The notes beneath the pieces are model-generated. The model saw only the letters and a list, made by a program, of their open reading frames with translations. It was not told the DNA's origin and did no database searches. Below are positions 22,553 to 33,986 of a stretch of 64,000 nt of DNA, piece by piece. This stretch comes from Plenodomus lindquistii. Lineage: Eukaryota; Ascomycota; Dothideomycetes; Pleosporales; Leptosphaeriaceae. The number at the start of each line of letters is the position of its first letter. The first letter of the stretch is position 1. Position numbers and translations under genes: made by a program. The stretch is from positions 372,001 through 436,000 of the forward strand of contig JANUWI010000016.1 in the NCBI GenBank assembly GCA_025504975.1. The letters run 5' to 3'.

Positions 22553-24395
22553 CTATAAACTATAACTAATTACATATGGAAGATTTCCTGCAAAAGTCTT
22601 TTGCTTTCCATGTACATCCAATTGCCCAAGCGACCGGGCTGGCAGGAAACTAGCCCAGAACCCTCGAGTACGATCCATATCCGCACTACTAACACAGCTG
22701 GTCTGACGTGCTCGCTCCATTGGCCAGCCTGTCGCAGGGTTGACATCCTGCTCTTCAACCTCGATGGCGCGCTTCGCCAGAAGCACATGTTGTTGAGCAT
22801 CCCATAAGCCCTCAGGAGGAGTGTTCTGCTCCAGAATATCTACTGCGGCTCGACGTGTCACTGGGCAACGGCAGCGAGTTGCTACTATGAACACCGGAGG
22901 TATAATGCAAATCTCAAAGGTGAACCGTGGTCCCCGTGTGATAGTTCGGACCCGATGCTCCATGATTATCCTAGCATGATGAATGATCTTTTGAAACTGC
23001 TCCAGGTGGGCTTCGTACTCCATTTCAGTGGTGTCCAGTGAGCATGCAGTAAGAATGAAGGCTGTATCGAGTGACATCTTGATGGAGCTCATGGCCACTC
23101 GCTCCACTTTCGAGATTATCGTGCTTCGCTCAAGCGCGTCAACTTTTCCAAACCAATCACGGTGGTACTTGAGGAGTCGGTCTTTGCGGGGGCAATCTTC
23201 CTCAGATGGCGGTCGGCGGTGTATGTACTTCTGGCCCATGGTGTGAAGATGAAGTATTGCCGAGTTTCGAAGCTCATGGCCCGCCTGTTGGGCCTCTGTG
23301 ATGCCTGTGAATGCTTCTTGGTGCAGCAGCGGGGGGGTCGGCGCTAGTACGTCCAGATTGTTCGTTGTATTGACGCCATACAACAAGGCCGATGATATAC
23401 CACGAATGAACATGGGTACAAGCGTTGTTTCCATGACTGTAGTTGAGTTACGCGTGGGTCGCGGGAACTCGTGGAAAGTCACGGGGTGTGGCGCTGCAAC
23501 GTCACCGCGCTTGACGTACTCAGTCGGCATGGGTTCAGTGAGGTGGGTGTTGTGGGTGATGCTCGTCGTTTCCTTATCTCCGCTCTCATCAGAGAGCGAG
23601 TTCCCAGGGGCGATCGCATGATGTTTCTGTCTTTCTGTGATGATGCTGAGACCGTTCTTCATGTGTGTAAAGGCCGTGTGGTAGTTGCCCCTCAAGAACT
23701 CCATGCAGGCGAAGAGCAGGCAAGTCACAAGCGCAACTTCGGACGCTTCATAGGTATTTGTCATGCGCTGGATGAGTGCTCTGACAGACTTGTTGTAGTG
23801 CGATAGAACAAACCTATCATTGTCGTCGACTTCCAACCTGGCTCGAGCATGCTTCATAGTCCCCGGCTCTGTCTGGCAAAGGAAACCAAGAGCAATCAAC
23901 GCATGGCGCACGGCAGGTTCTGAATGTGCCATCTGAAGAACAATCTTAGACCAGAATTCGTTGTCGAAGTGGCTTGAAAGCGAGGGCCTCGCACATCGAT
24001 GGTAGAACTCAAGGTATCGAACGTTGTCACCGAAGTCGGTGAATGCGGTAGTAGCATTGTAGGGACTGGGCTCGTGGCCAAGGCTCCAGACCTGAATCTG
24101 AAAGTCCGCTTTGGTCGGTACATACCCATCGCACTTGCGACCGGTACTACTACATCTAGTCAAGTCAGCCCAAGTTTCGGATCAAAATCTTGCGTGGATA
24201 GGTCTACCTGTAACAGTGTGGCTGCGCTTCATCGCATTTGATACACCTTATCCTACCAAAAAAGGTTGATCAGTACTATTCAATAAGACGCCTGGTTCCA
24301 ATCACATACTTGCAAGTCTTACAACCTGTCTTGACTTTAGACGTCCGTCGGCGCGTCCGTCGGTCATGAAGACTCGTTTCACCCAATACCATCAT
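22553..24395 (-). CDS. Zn2Cys6 binuclear cluster transcription factor
   Basis: Nuclear DNA-binding regulator of 577 residues. Exons: 24395-24310, 24252-24208, 24155-22553; both introns interrupt the zinc cluster. The assembled cluster has Cys25, 28, 35, 42, 45 and 52 with spacing C-x2-C-x6-C-x6-C-x2-C-x6-C. It reads GCKTCKIRCIKCDE then QPHCYRCSSTGRKCDGY. Cys32 is an extra cysteine where a basic residue is usual. A basic run (RRTRRRTSKVK) precedes it. The remainder looks like the fungal-specific TF domain 2 (YLEFYHRCARPSLSSHF, HSEPAVRHALIALGFL, LLFACMEFLRGNY). Targets unknown. The next minus-strand genes, F-box and O-methyltransferase, give no clear pathway link. Confidence 0.92.
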
Positions 24396-25036
24396 GCACT
24401 TGATTTAGACCCTGAAGTGAGGTAACGGAGATGTACATGGCGAGCCACCGGGTGACGGTGTTGATAAAAGGAGGGACGAAAGTGGCAGTGTACGAAGCTG
24501 AGCGACCAAATCGGGTAACGACTTCTCGTATGGTCACGTGTGTGTACGATCAGACCTATCACAAGGATACACGACCCGGCTTGGGTGAGACGACTCCTTT
24601 CAGGCGTCCTAGACGTCCCGTTCCTCTAGGTACCTTACCGTTTAGTGATCCGGTGAAGCCATCAGTCCTGGTTAACAGATTTTTGCGTATACAAACAAGG
24701 CCTATAATCCAGCAATTGACAAGGAAGACTTTTTGGGAACCCATGTAGGTGGGTGCCAAAATCTCGAAGAGGATTTCCCGTATCAGGGCGCTGTCCAAAG
24801 TATGCAATTCGGAACACCATTTGTATGCGCCCTAAGGGACATATTTGTAGACGTTCCTGAGGAAGTCTGGGGCGTCGCAGAAGATATACTGCAAGCCATA
24901 GGGTTCGAGCTAAAAAGGAAGATTAGAAGGTGTGCCCCTACGTTGTTTGTTAGACTTACCGCCATTGTCCTCCACGTAAGATCTTGTTCTCTGCATTTGT
25001 TTTAATTACCTGAATTGCCCATGACATACCCATACT
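24396..25036. other. Intergenic region
   Basis: 641 bp holding the TF promoter and the 3' UTR of the F-box gene. Short ORFs only. Confidence 0.5.
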
Positions 25037-26395
25037 TCACTCTGACTCAGATGAGTCTTCGTAAAAGCCCTCCCACATTGGGCTCATCTCCTGCGAGAAA
25101 TATGACCAAAGCCTACTCTTTCTTGCTGCCTTCCCCGTATCCCATTCTTTGTCGTGGTCTAGTTGTTCCGTCCAGCCGCGCTCTATCTCTTTCCGCCTGA
25201 CTCCGTCCTTCTCATTCCACGCAGCCTTTATGTCCTTGCAATGCCTATTTATATCTTCGTCTTCCTTATCTAGACTTATTTGGCGCTCCTGGAACGCGGC
25301 TCTTAACCTATCCGGTACAAGTTCTAGTTTCCTCCACTCCATACAATGCTGCTCTGCTGCATGGATTGTCCACTCGCCAGCCTTAGTAAAACAAGCATTG
25401 CATCCGTGGGAGGGACATGCCAACACAGTGTCTCGGCGGTAGCCAAAGTGATGCTGGTCTACGGCTTGAAGCATAAGAGGCCAAAGACTGATTCTTTTGA
25501 AATAGGTTTTCATTCCTTTGTACTTGAATCCTCGGAACTCTCCAACTGGTCCTTGAAACTGCTTTGGTGGCATTAGAACCGTCCTACGAATCCCGCTTAG
25601 TTCAATTCGTTCCCATCCGCTATCTGCTCCAGCTTGATAAAGTGATCGCTGCCACGTTGTCTTAGGCATGAGTGTAGTGTTGCCCGTGCCGGCAGTGACG
25701 CTCTTTTCTTCTAGTATAAGGGTAAATGCCTTGATGTCTGGAGGACAAGCGTAAAGAAGAACGCGAAGTGGAAGCGGGACAGGTTCAGCATCTTCCCACC
25801 ACGGAGGGATCCGCCGGTTCGCATTTATCACCACTCTCTTTGCATTAGGAAACCTCTGCTTCAGGGTGTTCCAGAAAGCCGTAATTCGATTTTGTCGGAT
25901 CTCCACTTTCCCGTCGGGTCGTGGACAGATCGAACGGTCGTCTCCAGCAAGGAACTCGATTTCGACATTCTGAACACAGTCTTGGAAACTAGAGTCCCAC
26001 CATGCAAAGCCAGGATAACTGCCTTCTAGGAGCCAAGACGCGGGGACAACGAAATACGCGTCTTGATTCGCCCAGAACAGTTTAGATGCCTCTGCGCGGA
26101 CGATAGGTGACGTTTGCATAGCTTGGAAGAGAGTAGAGGCATCGCAGAAACTAAGAATTTGGATTTGAAGCTCTGATGGGAGTTCACTGAATCGTGGAAA
26201 CAAGGAGCCTGATTCCTGCAAGCTGACCTCGGGGGTTTGAAGGAAAACGTGTGAACAGAATGGAATACGTCTCTCCCATTCTGCTGTTATTTGGAAGTCC
26301 CAGTCTATTCCGTCCCTCTGGTAGGTGGTGGACAATGTGGCGATCATATTGCAGGCGAATTGAGGATTCATTGTTGCCTTGCAGAACAAACACAT
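25037..26395 (-). CDS. F-box-like protein with C-terminal Cys/His cluster
   Basis: 452 residues from the first true ATG (MCLFCKATMNPQF); the frame stays open upstream to 26464 but without an earlier ATG. A short F-box-like motif starts near residue 69 (FSELPSELQIQILSFCD) and would bind Skp1 in an SCF ubiquitin ligase. The middle contains motifs usual for fungal F-box or 2EXR-type proteins (PRPDGKVEIRQNRI, FPNAKRVVINANRRIPPWW). In the C-terminal third, CPSHGCNAC...HAAEQHC resembles a zinc-binding C2H2-type cluster. The tail is charged and helical (KEIERGWTEQLDHDKEW). Substrate unknown. A missing upstream exon is possible. Confidence 0.75.
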   Translation of the reverse strand: MCLFCKATMNPQFACNMIATLSTTYQRDGIDWDFQITAEWERRIPFCSHVFLQTPEVSLQESGSLFPRFSELPSELQIQILSFCDASTLFQAMQTSPIVRAEASKLFWANQDAYFVVPASWLLEGSYPGFAWWDSSFQDCVQNVEIEFLAGDDRSICPRPDGKVEIRQNRITAFWNTLKQRFPNAKRVVINANRRIPPWWEDAEPVPLPLRVLLYACPPDIKAFTLILEEKSVTAGTGNTTLMPKTTWQRSLYQAGADSGWERIELSGIRRTVLMPPKQFQGPVGEFRGFKYKGMKTYFKRISLWPLMLQAVDQHHFGYRRDTVLACPSHGCNACFTKAGEWTIHAAEQHCMEWRKLELVPDRLRAAFQERQISLDKEDEDINRHCKDIKAAWNEKDGVRRKEIERGWTEQLDHDKEWDTGKAARKSRLWSYFSQEMSPMWEGFYEDSSESE

Positions 26396-26636
26396 CTGCG
26401 GGACGTTGGTAGTGTTCCGAGACGAAAACAGATGGCACCGTAGGATCAAACCCTTGGCAAGCACGCTAAAAGTAAGCGCTGAAGGCTACGGTGGTTACTA
26501 CTCTGGTCTGTTCCACGACAAGACAACATCACAACGGTGTAGACCATATTTGACAGGGCAAACCCTCAGGTATCGAGACAGCATCACACTCATATGAATT
26601 TTAGAACCTTACGACAAAGCAAACACCACCCATCAT

Positions 26637-27980
26637 CTACCCCCTCCAAACAACCTCCATAACAACCATAAACCCAAGCTCCTTCGCCTCCACCCTCACA
26701 ACATCGAATCGCTCATCCGCCTCGCGGAAATAATCTTTCCACACCTGCACCGGCCTCTCCGCCGCATTAAACAGCGCCATCATGCGCAGATCCGTCGCGG
26801 TGCCGTACCCCCTGATACTCCTTGGAATCTCAACCTCAGACGGCTCTTGCTTACCCACATAATCGATGAACAGGATGCGCGCGCCGGGCTTGAGCGCGGG
26901 AATCAATGCGCGCAGGATAGCTACGGATTCGACCTGTGGCCAGTCGTGCAGGATCCATTTTAGCATGTAGATATCTGCCGTCACGGGTTGCGGATGGAAC
27001 AAGTTGTGCGTGACGAAGCTAACGCGATCTTTTAGCTCCACGGGGAACTCCTTTTCAAAGACCGGTGCGACCTCCGGGAGATCCTGGACTACGATTTTGA
27101 GGTTGGGGAATTTCTTAGCGAGGACAGCGTCGTCGTGGCCTGCTGAGCCGCCGAGGTCGACGACGGTGATGGCGCCTTGGTTGGCCCAGTCGACGGCGTT
27201 GAGGACGAGGTCTTCCGTTTCGAAGAGATCTTTGATGTACGCCATGAACTTTACAAAGTTTCGCTGGCGCCAACCTTTTTTCTCGCCCTCGCCATCGTTC
27301 TCGATGAAGTCCCAGGAGTTGGCGTAGTCGCCCCATGCGCCACCGCTGTGGCAGAGTTTGAAGGCCGTTTGCGTCATGTCTGTTGTCAACTCAGGTTTCC
27401 CCTGGCTGAAGCGACGAAGGGCTTCTGGGAGCTGGAACATTGGCGGGCCCGTCTCGTCGAGTACCATTTGGACGAGAGCGGAGAGACCGGCGTCTTTTGC
27501 TAGAGCGGCGGAGCGCGAGGTATGTGATACGGACGTGGATTTTGGGTTGGATCTGGTGAAGAATCGCATTGTGATTGCGTGGTCCAAGACACGCTGCACA
27601 ACCTCAAGAGGTAGTTTAGTGTACTTGGAGATCTCCTCGAAAGTAGCAGACCCATTCACGGGTACGGCATTCCAGAAATCGAACTGGTTGAGTACGTTGA
27701 GACAGGATGCGTCCGGAATGGCCATGTGCACGTAGTTGAAAACGCTCTCACTGGGACCTTGCGAAAGAATGTACATGTCCTTGAGCGCATCTTCGAGGAG
27801 AGAGCGCGTCATGAACACACCATCAGGAAGACGTTCATACTTGATAGGACTATCTGCCTCCAAAGTGACGGGCGGGACATTGCCTGCTTCGAGCTGCTTT
27901 GTCAATTTTGCGGCGAGCTCGCTGATCTGAGCCGCAAGGCTGTTGAGTGTTGCAATTTCGCGCTGGGCTACGGAACCCAT
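26637..27980 (-). CDS. SAM-dependent O-methyltransferase (COMT/plant-type fold)
   Basis: 447 residues from ATG 27980 (MGSVAQREIATLN); an upstream in-frame ATG at 28082 would add 34 poorly conserved residues. The N-terminal half has the winged-helix dimerisation/substrate domain (FEEISKYTKLPLEVVQRVLDH). The SAM-binding glycine loop is VVDLGGSAGHDDAVLA, followed by VVQDLPEVAP. LKWILHDWP carries the His expected as catalytic base. Such enzymes methylate phenolic or polyketide hydroxyls, often in secondary metabolism. No polyketide synthase, NRPS or other backbone enzyme is in the window, so a cluster is not supported. Single exon. Confidence 0.93.
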   Translation of the reverse strand: MGSVAQREIATLNSLAAQISELAAKLTKQLEAGNVPPVTLEADSPIKYERLPDGVFMTRSLLEDALKDMYILSQGPSESVFNYVHMAIPDASCLNVLNQFDFWNAVPVNGSATFEEISKYTKLPLEVVQRVLDHAITMRFFTRSNPKSTSVSHTSRSAALAKDAGLSALVQMVLDETGPPMFQLPEALRRFSQGKPELTTDMTQTAFKLCHSGGAWGDYANSWDFIENDGEGEKKGWRQRNFVKFMAYIKDLFETEDLVLNAVDWANQGAITVVDLGGSAGHDDAVLAKKFPNLKIVVQDLPEVAPVFEKEFPVELKDRVSFVTHNLFHPQPVTADIYMLKWILHDWPQVESVAILRALIPALKPGARILFIDYVGKQEPSEVEIPRSIRGYGTATDLRMMALFNAAERPVQVWKDYFREADERFDVVRVEAKELGFMVVMEVVWRG

Positions 27981-29211
27981 CTTGACTAATTTCTGTATAT
28001 GCAAGTTTGTAAAGAGAAGAAGAATGGCGAAAGATGTGGCAGTGTGGGAGGGAAGATCGGTACATATACCCCCCCCTTTCATCGTAACCTACCCACCCAC
28101 TCCCACCAAATGATCTCCCACGAATCTTCCGTCATCGGCACTGCCAAAAAAACCTTTCTTGCAGTCCACGACAAGGTACTGCAGTCCCCTCGGGGCCATC
28201 CACAGTCCCACGTGACGCACACTAATCGTCGCTGGAGCATTGTGATTGGAGTAACGGCCTCGCTTGAGTAGATTATCTTATCAATCGCATCTGATCTGAT
28301 AAAGAATTTTCCCTGTCATCTGCCGGGGCGCCAAGGAGCTCGAAAGTAGCAGCTGCCCGTTTAGGGCTTATTTGGTGATGGTGTTGTGGAGGGGTGGATG
28401 TGGATACGAAAGTGGGCGGACCTATCCGGAGGGGTCGGTGATCTCATTCGTGGAGAGGAAGTTGAGAAGGCATGGCCGGTGAGGGGACGGGTGCTCCTAC
28501 TATTGGAATCGCGGAAAGTTTGCTCGATTCGACCTTGCGGCATTGAGATTGATATCGTTTACAAGTTCTCCAAGTTGAAGATACCGACGATCTTAGATGT
28601 GCAACAGAGTCCTCGGTAGGGCCGAGTGCGGGCTGGCCAATTACTCGGGGTTTTGTCGGTCCACAGTACCACTTTTTCACCACCGCGATCCGCTCCTCTG
28701 AGTCCTCACAGGGTTCGTGGCCTACCGAAGGGGGATAAAAGAGAATCTTTGCATCCTGACCCCCCTCTACACTCTCCAACCTCCACTTCCTCACGAGAAT
28801 CCCAACATCCTGCACCCAAAGGTCGCCCTGTATCCTTTGTTAGTACAGCATAGCGAAAACCAGAGTGTTAATGTTGAAAATACCCATTCATCGTCATCTC
28901 TATTGTTGCTTAAATCTCCATCCCCATCATGAAAAATAGTCTTACTCGTCTCTACATCTATGCCATGCCATGCCATGAACTCCAACTCATATGCATCTAT
29001 CCATCCACACAATATCCCTCCCACCCACGTACACACGCTCAAACTAACAACAAAATTATCAACCTCATATCTTCTCCCATGCTTTCGTCGAAAAACCCCA
29101 GCCAAAAAAATACGCAATTTTGCTTTGCTTCGATTCGAAAATGAAAGAAAAACGCCTGGGTTATGCTGCTGCAAAATGACCCCATCATCATTACAGATAC
29201 GGATACGACAA
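27981..29211. other. Gene-free interval
   Basis: 1.2 kb between the methyltransferase start and the antiporter stop, containing the methyltransferase promoter and the antiporter 3' UTR. A short TGCCA triplet repeat lies at 28961-28975. No gene recognised. Confidence 0.5.
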
Positions 29212-32200
29212 CTACTTTCTTCTAATCAACTTACTCAACCCCGTCTTCCCCTCCTTCCCATCCTTCTCTCTCGCATCTTCCGCAGCCCGCTCATCCTTGG
29301 TCGGAATCTTCGGTTGATCCGCAAAGCGAATACCCGGCGTTCTGACTGGCGAAAGTGGACCCTTGGTATCATGTGTGCCTCGTCCCGTCTCGAGTGGATC
29401 ACCAGTTTCCTCGTCTTCAGAGTCTGACTCGGGGGTTTGCTGGCCACCTACGCCTAGGGCACCGAGACGACGGCGGCGCTCTGCTGCGGTCTCGCCTTCA
29501 AAGGCTTTGTCGTCTTCTGCTGTGTTGGGGGAGACGCCGCGGCGTTCTGCGGTGGCTGGTGGGGCAGGTGAGGACGAGCCTTGGAGGGCGGCGAGGCGGC
29601 GGCGTCGTTCGGCTGGTGTTTCTTCGTCGGAGGACTGCTCTGTTGCGCTTTCTTTGGGGGAGGTGACTTGCGTGGAGGATGATGGTTGGGAAGCGAGACG
29701 GCGACGTCGCGCGGCTGCTGTTTCGCCGTTGCCGCCCATGGAATAGTCCTCGAGATCTTGGCGCACGGAGTGGAATGGTATGTCTTCGTCGTTGCTGTCG
29801 ACAAGTGTCAGGCCTTCGGGACCACGGGATCTTCCTTCGCGTTCTGCGGCTGGGGATTCGATTTTCTGGATCTCTGCTTCGCCTTCTTCTCCTACGACGG
29901 GAGGAACATTGGCGTTGGAGGCTGCGCCGCGGCGCTGGGCGTCGGTGTGTTCTTTCGCATCTTCGTGGGCGGCGGTCTTGACGGCTTCGGGCGCATTACT
30001 GCTTTGTACGAATTTGGCGCGGTCCTTGGGGTTCATCTGCGACATTTGTTGGATGAACTCTAGCTTGCTCATCCTGCGTCCACCAGCAGTAACCGTGAAG
30101 CGAAGGCGGTCGTCGTCTTCCTCTTCTCCAGGCTTCTTCTTTGTGGTAGTGCCTGTGCCTGAAGGACCGGCTTCTGCATGTTGCGGTATACCCATATGAG
30201 TTCCCATGCGCTTGAGACTCTGGATGGCGCGGCTGGATGACTCAATCATAGACTGGCCGCGCTGAGCTCCAGGACGTCCATCCTTGCCAGCCTTGGATGC
30301 GCTGGGAATGTCGTACTTCTTGATGACCTCGCCGTCCTCGTCTTCCACAATGATGGTGTTTCCAAACTGATACGCGAGAGCTGGTCCACGCTTTTGTTCT
30401 GGCTGCTTGGACTTGGGCGCCGGCTTCTCATCCCCATCAACGTGGTGGTGGCCAGAGAAGCTCTGCATACGTTTCCGCCAGGTCTTGTGAGGATGCTCAA
30501 TGGCGGTTTCGATTTTGCCTGGCGCTTCCTCGAGCGGACCTCCATGCTCCTTCTGCGCAACGCCATGTTGTACATCCTCTTCTTTAAGAAGTTCTATGGC
30601 TCTTTCGCCATCGTGCTCCCTTCTTATTGCGCCGTGCTCGCCGTGATCGTCTCTGACACCCAAGACATTTCCTTCTTCATCCTCAATTATGGTCTTGTGG
30701 CCTTCTTGATAGATTTCCTCTTCCTTCTCCGGTCTCTGCTTCATCTTCTCTTTGCCGTTTGACGAACTATCACTAGTAGACGCAGCCATGGCATCGCCGA
30801 AAGTATCGTTGTCCTCCTCCATTGGTGTGCCCTCGCCCTTTTCAAGATCGCGTCTACCTATAGGACCAATAGCAGATGCAGAAATGGGTCCACCAGGTCC
30901 TCGACCAGCATCCCAGCGTCTTCTTCGAGTTCCATTGCGCGAGTTGGAGCGCGAATGTGTGCGGCTTGGGTTATCCTCCTCCTTTTGTCGTCGCAGAAAG
31001 CTGGTGCCGAATCCAAGTGCACCTGGACCCCCCTCAGACTTCTCGTCAATTTCAGATTCAGAACCACGTCGGCCCATGGAAGACCTGGATCGAGATTGGA
31101 TCCTAGGAAGACGGTCCATCCAGCCAGGGCCGTCCTCATTGGCCTGAGTGTACGACATGGAAATTGTCAAAGTATTGATACGCTTGCCCAGTGTGAAGAC
31201 TGCAATACTACTGCCGTGTACCAAAATACTGACGATGACCAAGAAGCAAGTGATTGGCCAGATCATTTCAATAATATTAAGGTGTTCGAAGCCCTCCGGT
31301 GGTAGTACAGCCAATGGCGTCGTTGACTCGGTCTCCAACTCAGCTCTCGCAAGAATGGCCACGAACAAGCCACCAACACCGATGGGTCCGAAATGTCCAG
31401 CAAAGGACGCCTCGCGCCAGGTCTTGATGTCAGGAATCACCGGTTTGAGTATAAGCATAATCGGTATACGGCGGAAGAACAACACCAAAAGTCCAAGAAC
31501 CACCAGCCTCCATGGCGTAAGTCCGATAATCTCAGGGGAGTTGAACTGGCCCCACGGAATGATGGCTCCAAAGTAGACGAAGAATGCCAAGTTGATGAGC
31601 AAATCAATAACGTTGGAAACGTGCGATTCCTCCGTCTTTTCCAAAAACCATCCGTCATTTGAAAAGCCTACTCCGCATGCGAATCCTACGAGTAAGTCGT
31701 CTAGACCGAGTAATGATCCAGAGCCAGCGCACCAAAGTGCCAGGACGAAGTAGAACACCAGGAAACTCTCACGATCGATGAGATCCTTCTCGTGAGCCCA
31801 TCGAATGGCACGGCGCGCAGCGTATCCGACGATGACACCGTAGAGAGCACCGAACAGACATTCGTAGAGGATGGTGTAGCAGATCCAGTGATAGGCGACC
31901 TTGCTGGCGTCTGGACGGTAGCGGATGAGGTAAACGGCGAGGTAGACAAACGGAAAAGCCATGCCATCGTTACATCCAGATTCCGCAGAAAGCAAATCTC
32001 GCAAGTGCTTGGGCACTCGCTTGGCGAATTTGCCCTTACCTACAACGGAGGAAGCCAAGACAGGATCGGTGGCTGTGACGCAGGCTGCGATGCACAGACT
32101 ATCTAGCCAGTTAAGATGCGAATTGAAGAGACCCCAGATGAAAAGACTGGTAATGAGCCAGCCAAAAGTCATTACAGGAATGAGCAACAGCGTGACGGAC

Positions 32201-32499
32201 TTCCAGTGCTTCTCCATGTACGCCCTTGGCAATTCGACTCCGACAGCGAAACATTGCACGACCAAGACGATACGCGAGAATTCCAGGGTAATCAGGTCGA
32301 CGTTGCCCCATGTTCCGGGATCGATGAGATTGGCAGCATGAGGACCGAAGATGATACCACAAAGAGTGGCGACCGTGGCTTCACCAATGTACAGGCGCTC
32401 CTTGATGACAGACGAACATAACATGAACAGACTGGTGAAGCCGCCCAGGATGATGTACACCAGATGCGGCTTGGTGATGGAAAGGTGGTCCCACGCCAT
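29212..32499 (-). CDS. NHA1: Plasma-membrane Na+(K+)/H+ antiporter, Nha1/Cnh1 type
   Basis: Exchanges cytosolic Na+/K+ for external protons, setting salt tolerance and pH. Single exon, 1,095 residues. The first about 440 residues form the membrane domain with around 12 hydrophobic segments. The diagnostic TDPVLASSVVGKGKFAKRVP starts at residue 144, and SGCNDGMAFPF at 174-184 holds the Asn-Asp pair of the ion site. The rest is a long charged cytosolic tail, as in fungal Nha1, containing an acidic/basic middle and three copies of an E-T-(A/P)-A-x-RRRRL motif near the C-terminus. The tail usually binds regulators such as 14-3-3 proteins or kinases; that is family knowledge, not shown here. Confidence 0.95.
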   Translation of the reverse strand: MAWDHLSITKPHLVYIILGGFTSLFMLCSSVIKERLYIGEATVATLCGIIFGPHAANLIDPGTWGNVDLITLEFSRIVLVVQCFAVGVELPRAYMEKHWKSVTLLLIPVMTFGWLITSLFIWGLFNSHLNWLDSLCIAACVTATDPVLASSVVGKGKFAKRVPKHLRDLLSAESGCNDGMAFPFVYLAVYLIRYRPDASKVAYHWICYTILYECLFGALYGVIVGYAARRAIRWAHEKDLIDRESFLVFYFVLALWCAGSGSLLGLDDLLVGFACGVGFSNDGWFLEKTEESHVSNVIDLLINLAFFVYFGAIIPWGQFNSPEIIGLTPWRLVVLGLLVLFFRRIPIMLILKPVIPDIKTWREASFAGHFGPIGVGGLFVAILARAELETESTTPLAVLPPEGFEHLNIIEMIWPITCFLVIVSILVHGSSIAVFTLGKRINTLTISMSYTQANEDGPGWMDRLPRIQSRSRSSMGRRGSESEIDEKSEGGPGALGFGTSFLRRQKEEDNPSRTHSRSNSRNGTRRRRWDAGRGPGGPISASAIGPIGRRDLEKGEGTPMEEDNDTFGDAMAASTSDSSSNGKEKMKQRPEKEEEIYQEGHKTIIEDEEGNVLGVRDDHGEHGAIRREHDGERAIELLKEEDVQHGVAQKEHGGPLEEAPGKIETAIEHPHKTWRKRMQSFSGHHHVDGDEKPAPKSKQPEQKRGPALAYQFGNTIIVEDEDGEVIKKYDIPSASKAGKDGRPGAQRGQSMIESSSRAIQSLKRMGTHMGIPQHAEAGPSGTGTTTKKKPGEEEDDDRLRFTVTAGGRRMSKLEFIQQMSQMNPKDRAKFVQSSNAPEAVKTAAHEDAKEHTDAQRRGAASNANVPPVVGEEGEAEIQKIESPAAEREGRSRGPEGLTLVDSNDEDIPFHSVRQDLEDYSMGGNGETAAARRRRLASQPSSSTQVTSPKESATEQSSDEETPAERRRRLAALQGSSSPAPPATAERRGVSPNTAEDDKAFEGETAAERRRRLGALGVGGQQTPESDSEDEETGDPLETGRGTHDTKGPLSPVRTPGIRFADQPKIPTKDERAAEDAREKDGKEGKTGLSKLIRRK

Positions 32500-33962
32500 T
32501 GTGATTGGTGTTCCTGCGGTTCTTGGAAAATGGGTGGGGAGTCAAGGCCGCTTAAATCCTGCGAGCTTGTCGAAAAGGCTTGTACGGCAATTCTTTTCCG
32601 AGAATATATTCGGTGGGTTTTGTTTGGCTCGGTACACGTCAAACAATGGTTCGCTGCACGTGGAAACAAATCAAGGGTCTTTATATTGGTAGCGAGTTCA
32701 CGCTAGATGGGCGGATTCGAGGCGCTGGGATCGCGCTGTCGAGAGTGTCGGCCGCACGAGGAGAAAGATGCAGTCGGACTTTGATGCATGTATAGGTGGA
32801 TGCGCCCAGTCGCCGCTCCCAAGTGCCCTATGTGGCCGGTGACGTGAGGGGAAAAGGTACTTGGAGGCGTGGGCGGAGAAGATGTGGGGAAGGCGCGATC
32901 TGCTTGGGATGGGAGAAGCGTCTACAAGGTGACGGGTCAGTGATGCTTTGAGAGGGCAAGAGGTGGCTAGCAGGTGCTTCGCTGCGAGTATGGAGCCTAC
33001 CTGGCCACTTGTTCTGCTGGGCGCAGGCTCTGCAAAAGCTTGGAAGCGCGAGGTTCAGCAGGCGCAAGCCTTCGCTGCTGGAGCCGTGATGCCGTATAAC
33101 CGGATGCTGCTCTCGTCGTTTGGTGCCGCGGCGGCGTAGAGGGCTCGTTCAAAAGCACCTTACAACTGGATGGCGCTGCGATTGGCGACGCAGACTTTTG
33201 GGTAGCAAGAGACACGGGCTACAGCTTGCGGGCAGAAAAGCTGGCAATGGGCGCAAAGGTCCCGAGATGGATGCAAGAGTTAGCGGCTTGGGACTGCTTG
33301 GCGTACGCATAGGTCGGGTAGTAGTCGCAACGCCACCGTTGACTTCAACGGCCTTTGCTATCTCAGGCCGACTATTCGCCGATAAGAGGGCGTTTGCTGT
33401 AGAGAGATGATACTCTGCGGCATTGTCTGAGACTCTTGCTGAAGCTGGAGACGAGTGCGCAAGAGCAATGTTCGACCTCCAGCGCGGAGGCGTCTCGTCC
33501 CCCGATTGGAGCGCCCGCAAATGCTGTGCGCTACCACGCTTTCACTGAGCCTCTAAAACGTGGGGAAACAATGCCTTGTCCCATGGCCGTGGGCGCACCA
33601 GTGCTGACACCTGACGAAGACGCTGCACCGGACCATCACATGAAGGGCAATCGAAAGCATCTGTTTGGAGTGCTCGTTCTTGTCCTCTGCAGCGCCCGAC
33701 TATCAATAACAAGGTTTGAAGCAGCGCATTCCCCACAGTAATCGCCAGCCATCACTCCAGTCTTGGCTCGCTCGTCCTCATGACAACACCATGATAATAG
33801 CTGCAGCCTGCAGCAGCTTGACGTCCGGTTGCGGAGTGCTGTCAAAGATGGACCCTGCATGAGGGTGTCGTAGAAGATGCATCGTGGGGTGTTGTATCAC
33901 AGCAGCTGCAGTCACAAGTGCATACACTGGAGCCGCGGCGGGCAATAGATTCGAGTCTGTGA

Positions 33963-33986
33963 TGGTGGTGGTGGTGGTGGTGGTGG
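33963..33986 (+). repeat. (TGG)8 microsatellite
   Basis: Eight uninterrupted TGG triplets, outside any supported gene. Confidence 0.95.

Noticed and set aside
22553..27980. Secondary-metabolite cluster (Zn2Cys6 factor, F-box protein, O-methyltransferase)
   Set aside because: No backbone enzyme, oxidoreductase set or exporter nearby; the three genes are merely adjacent on one strand.
32700..33900. Multiple overlapping ORFs on both strands
   Set aside because: They come from low stop-codon frequency in GC-rich DNA; none shows motifs, splice continuity or consistent codon use.
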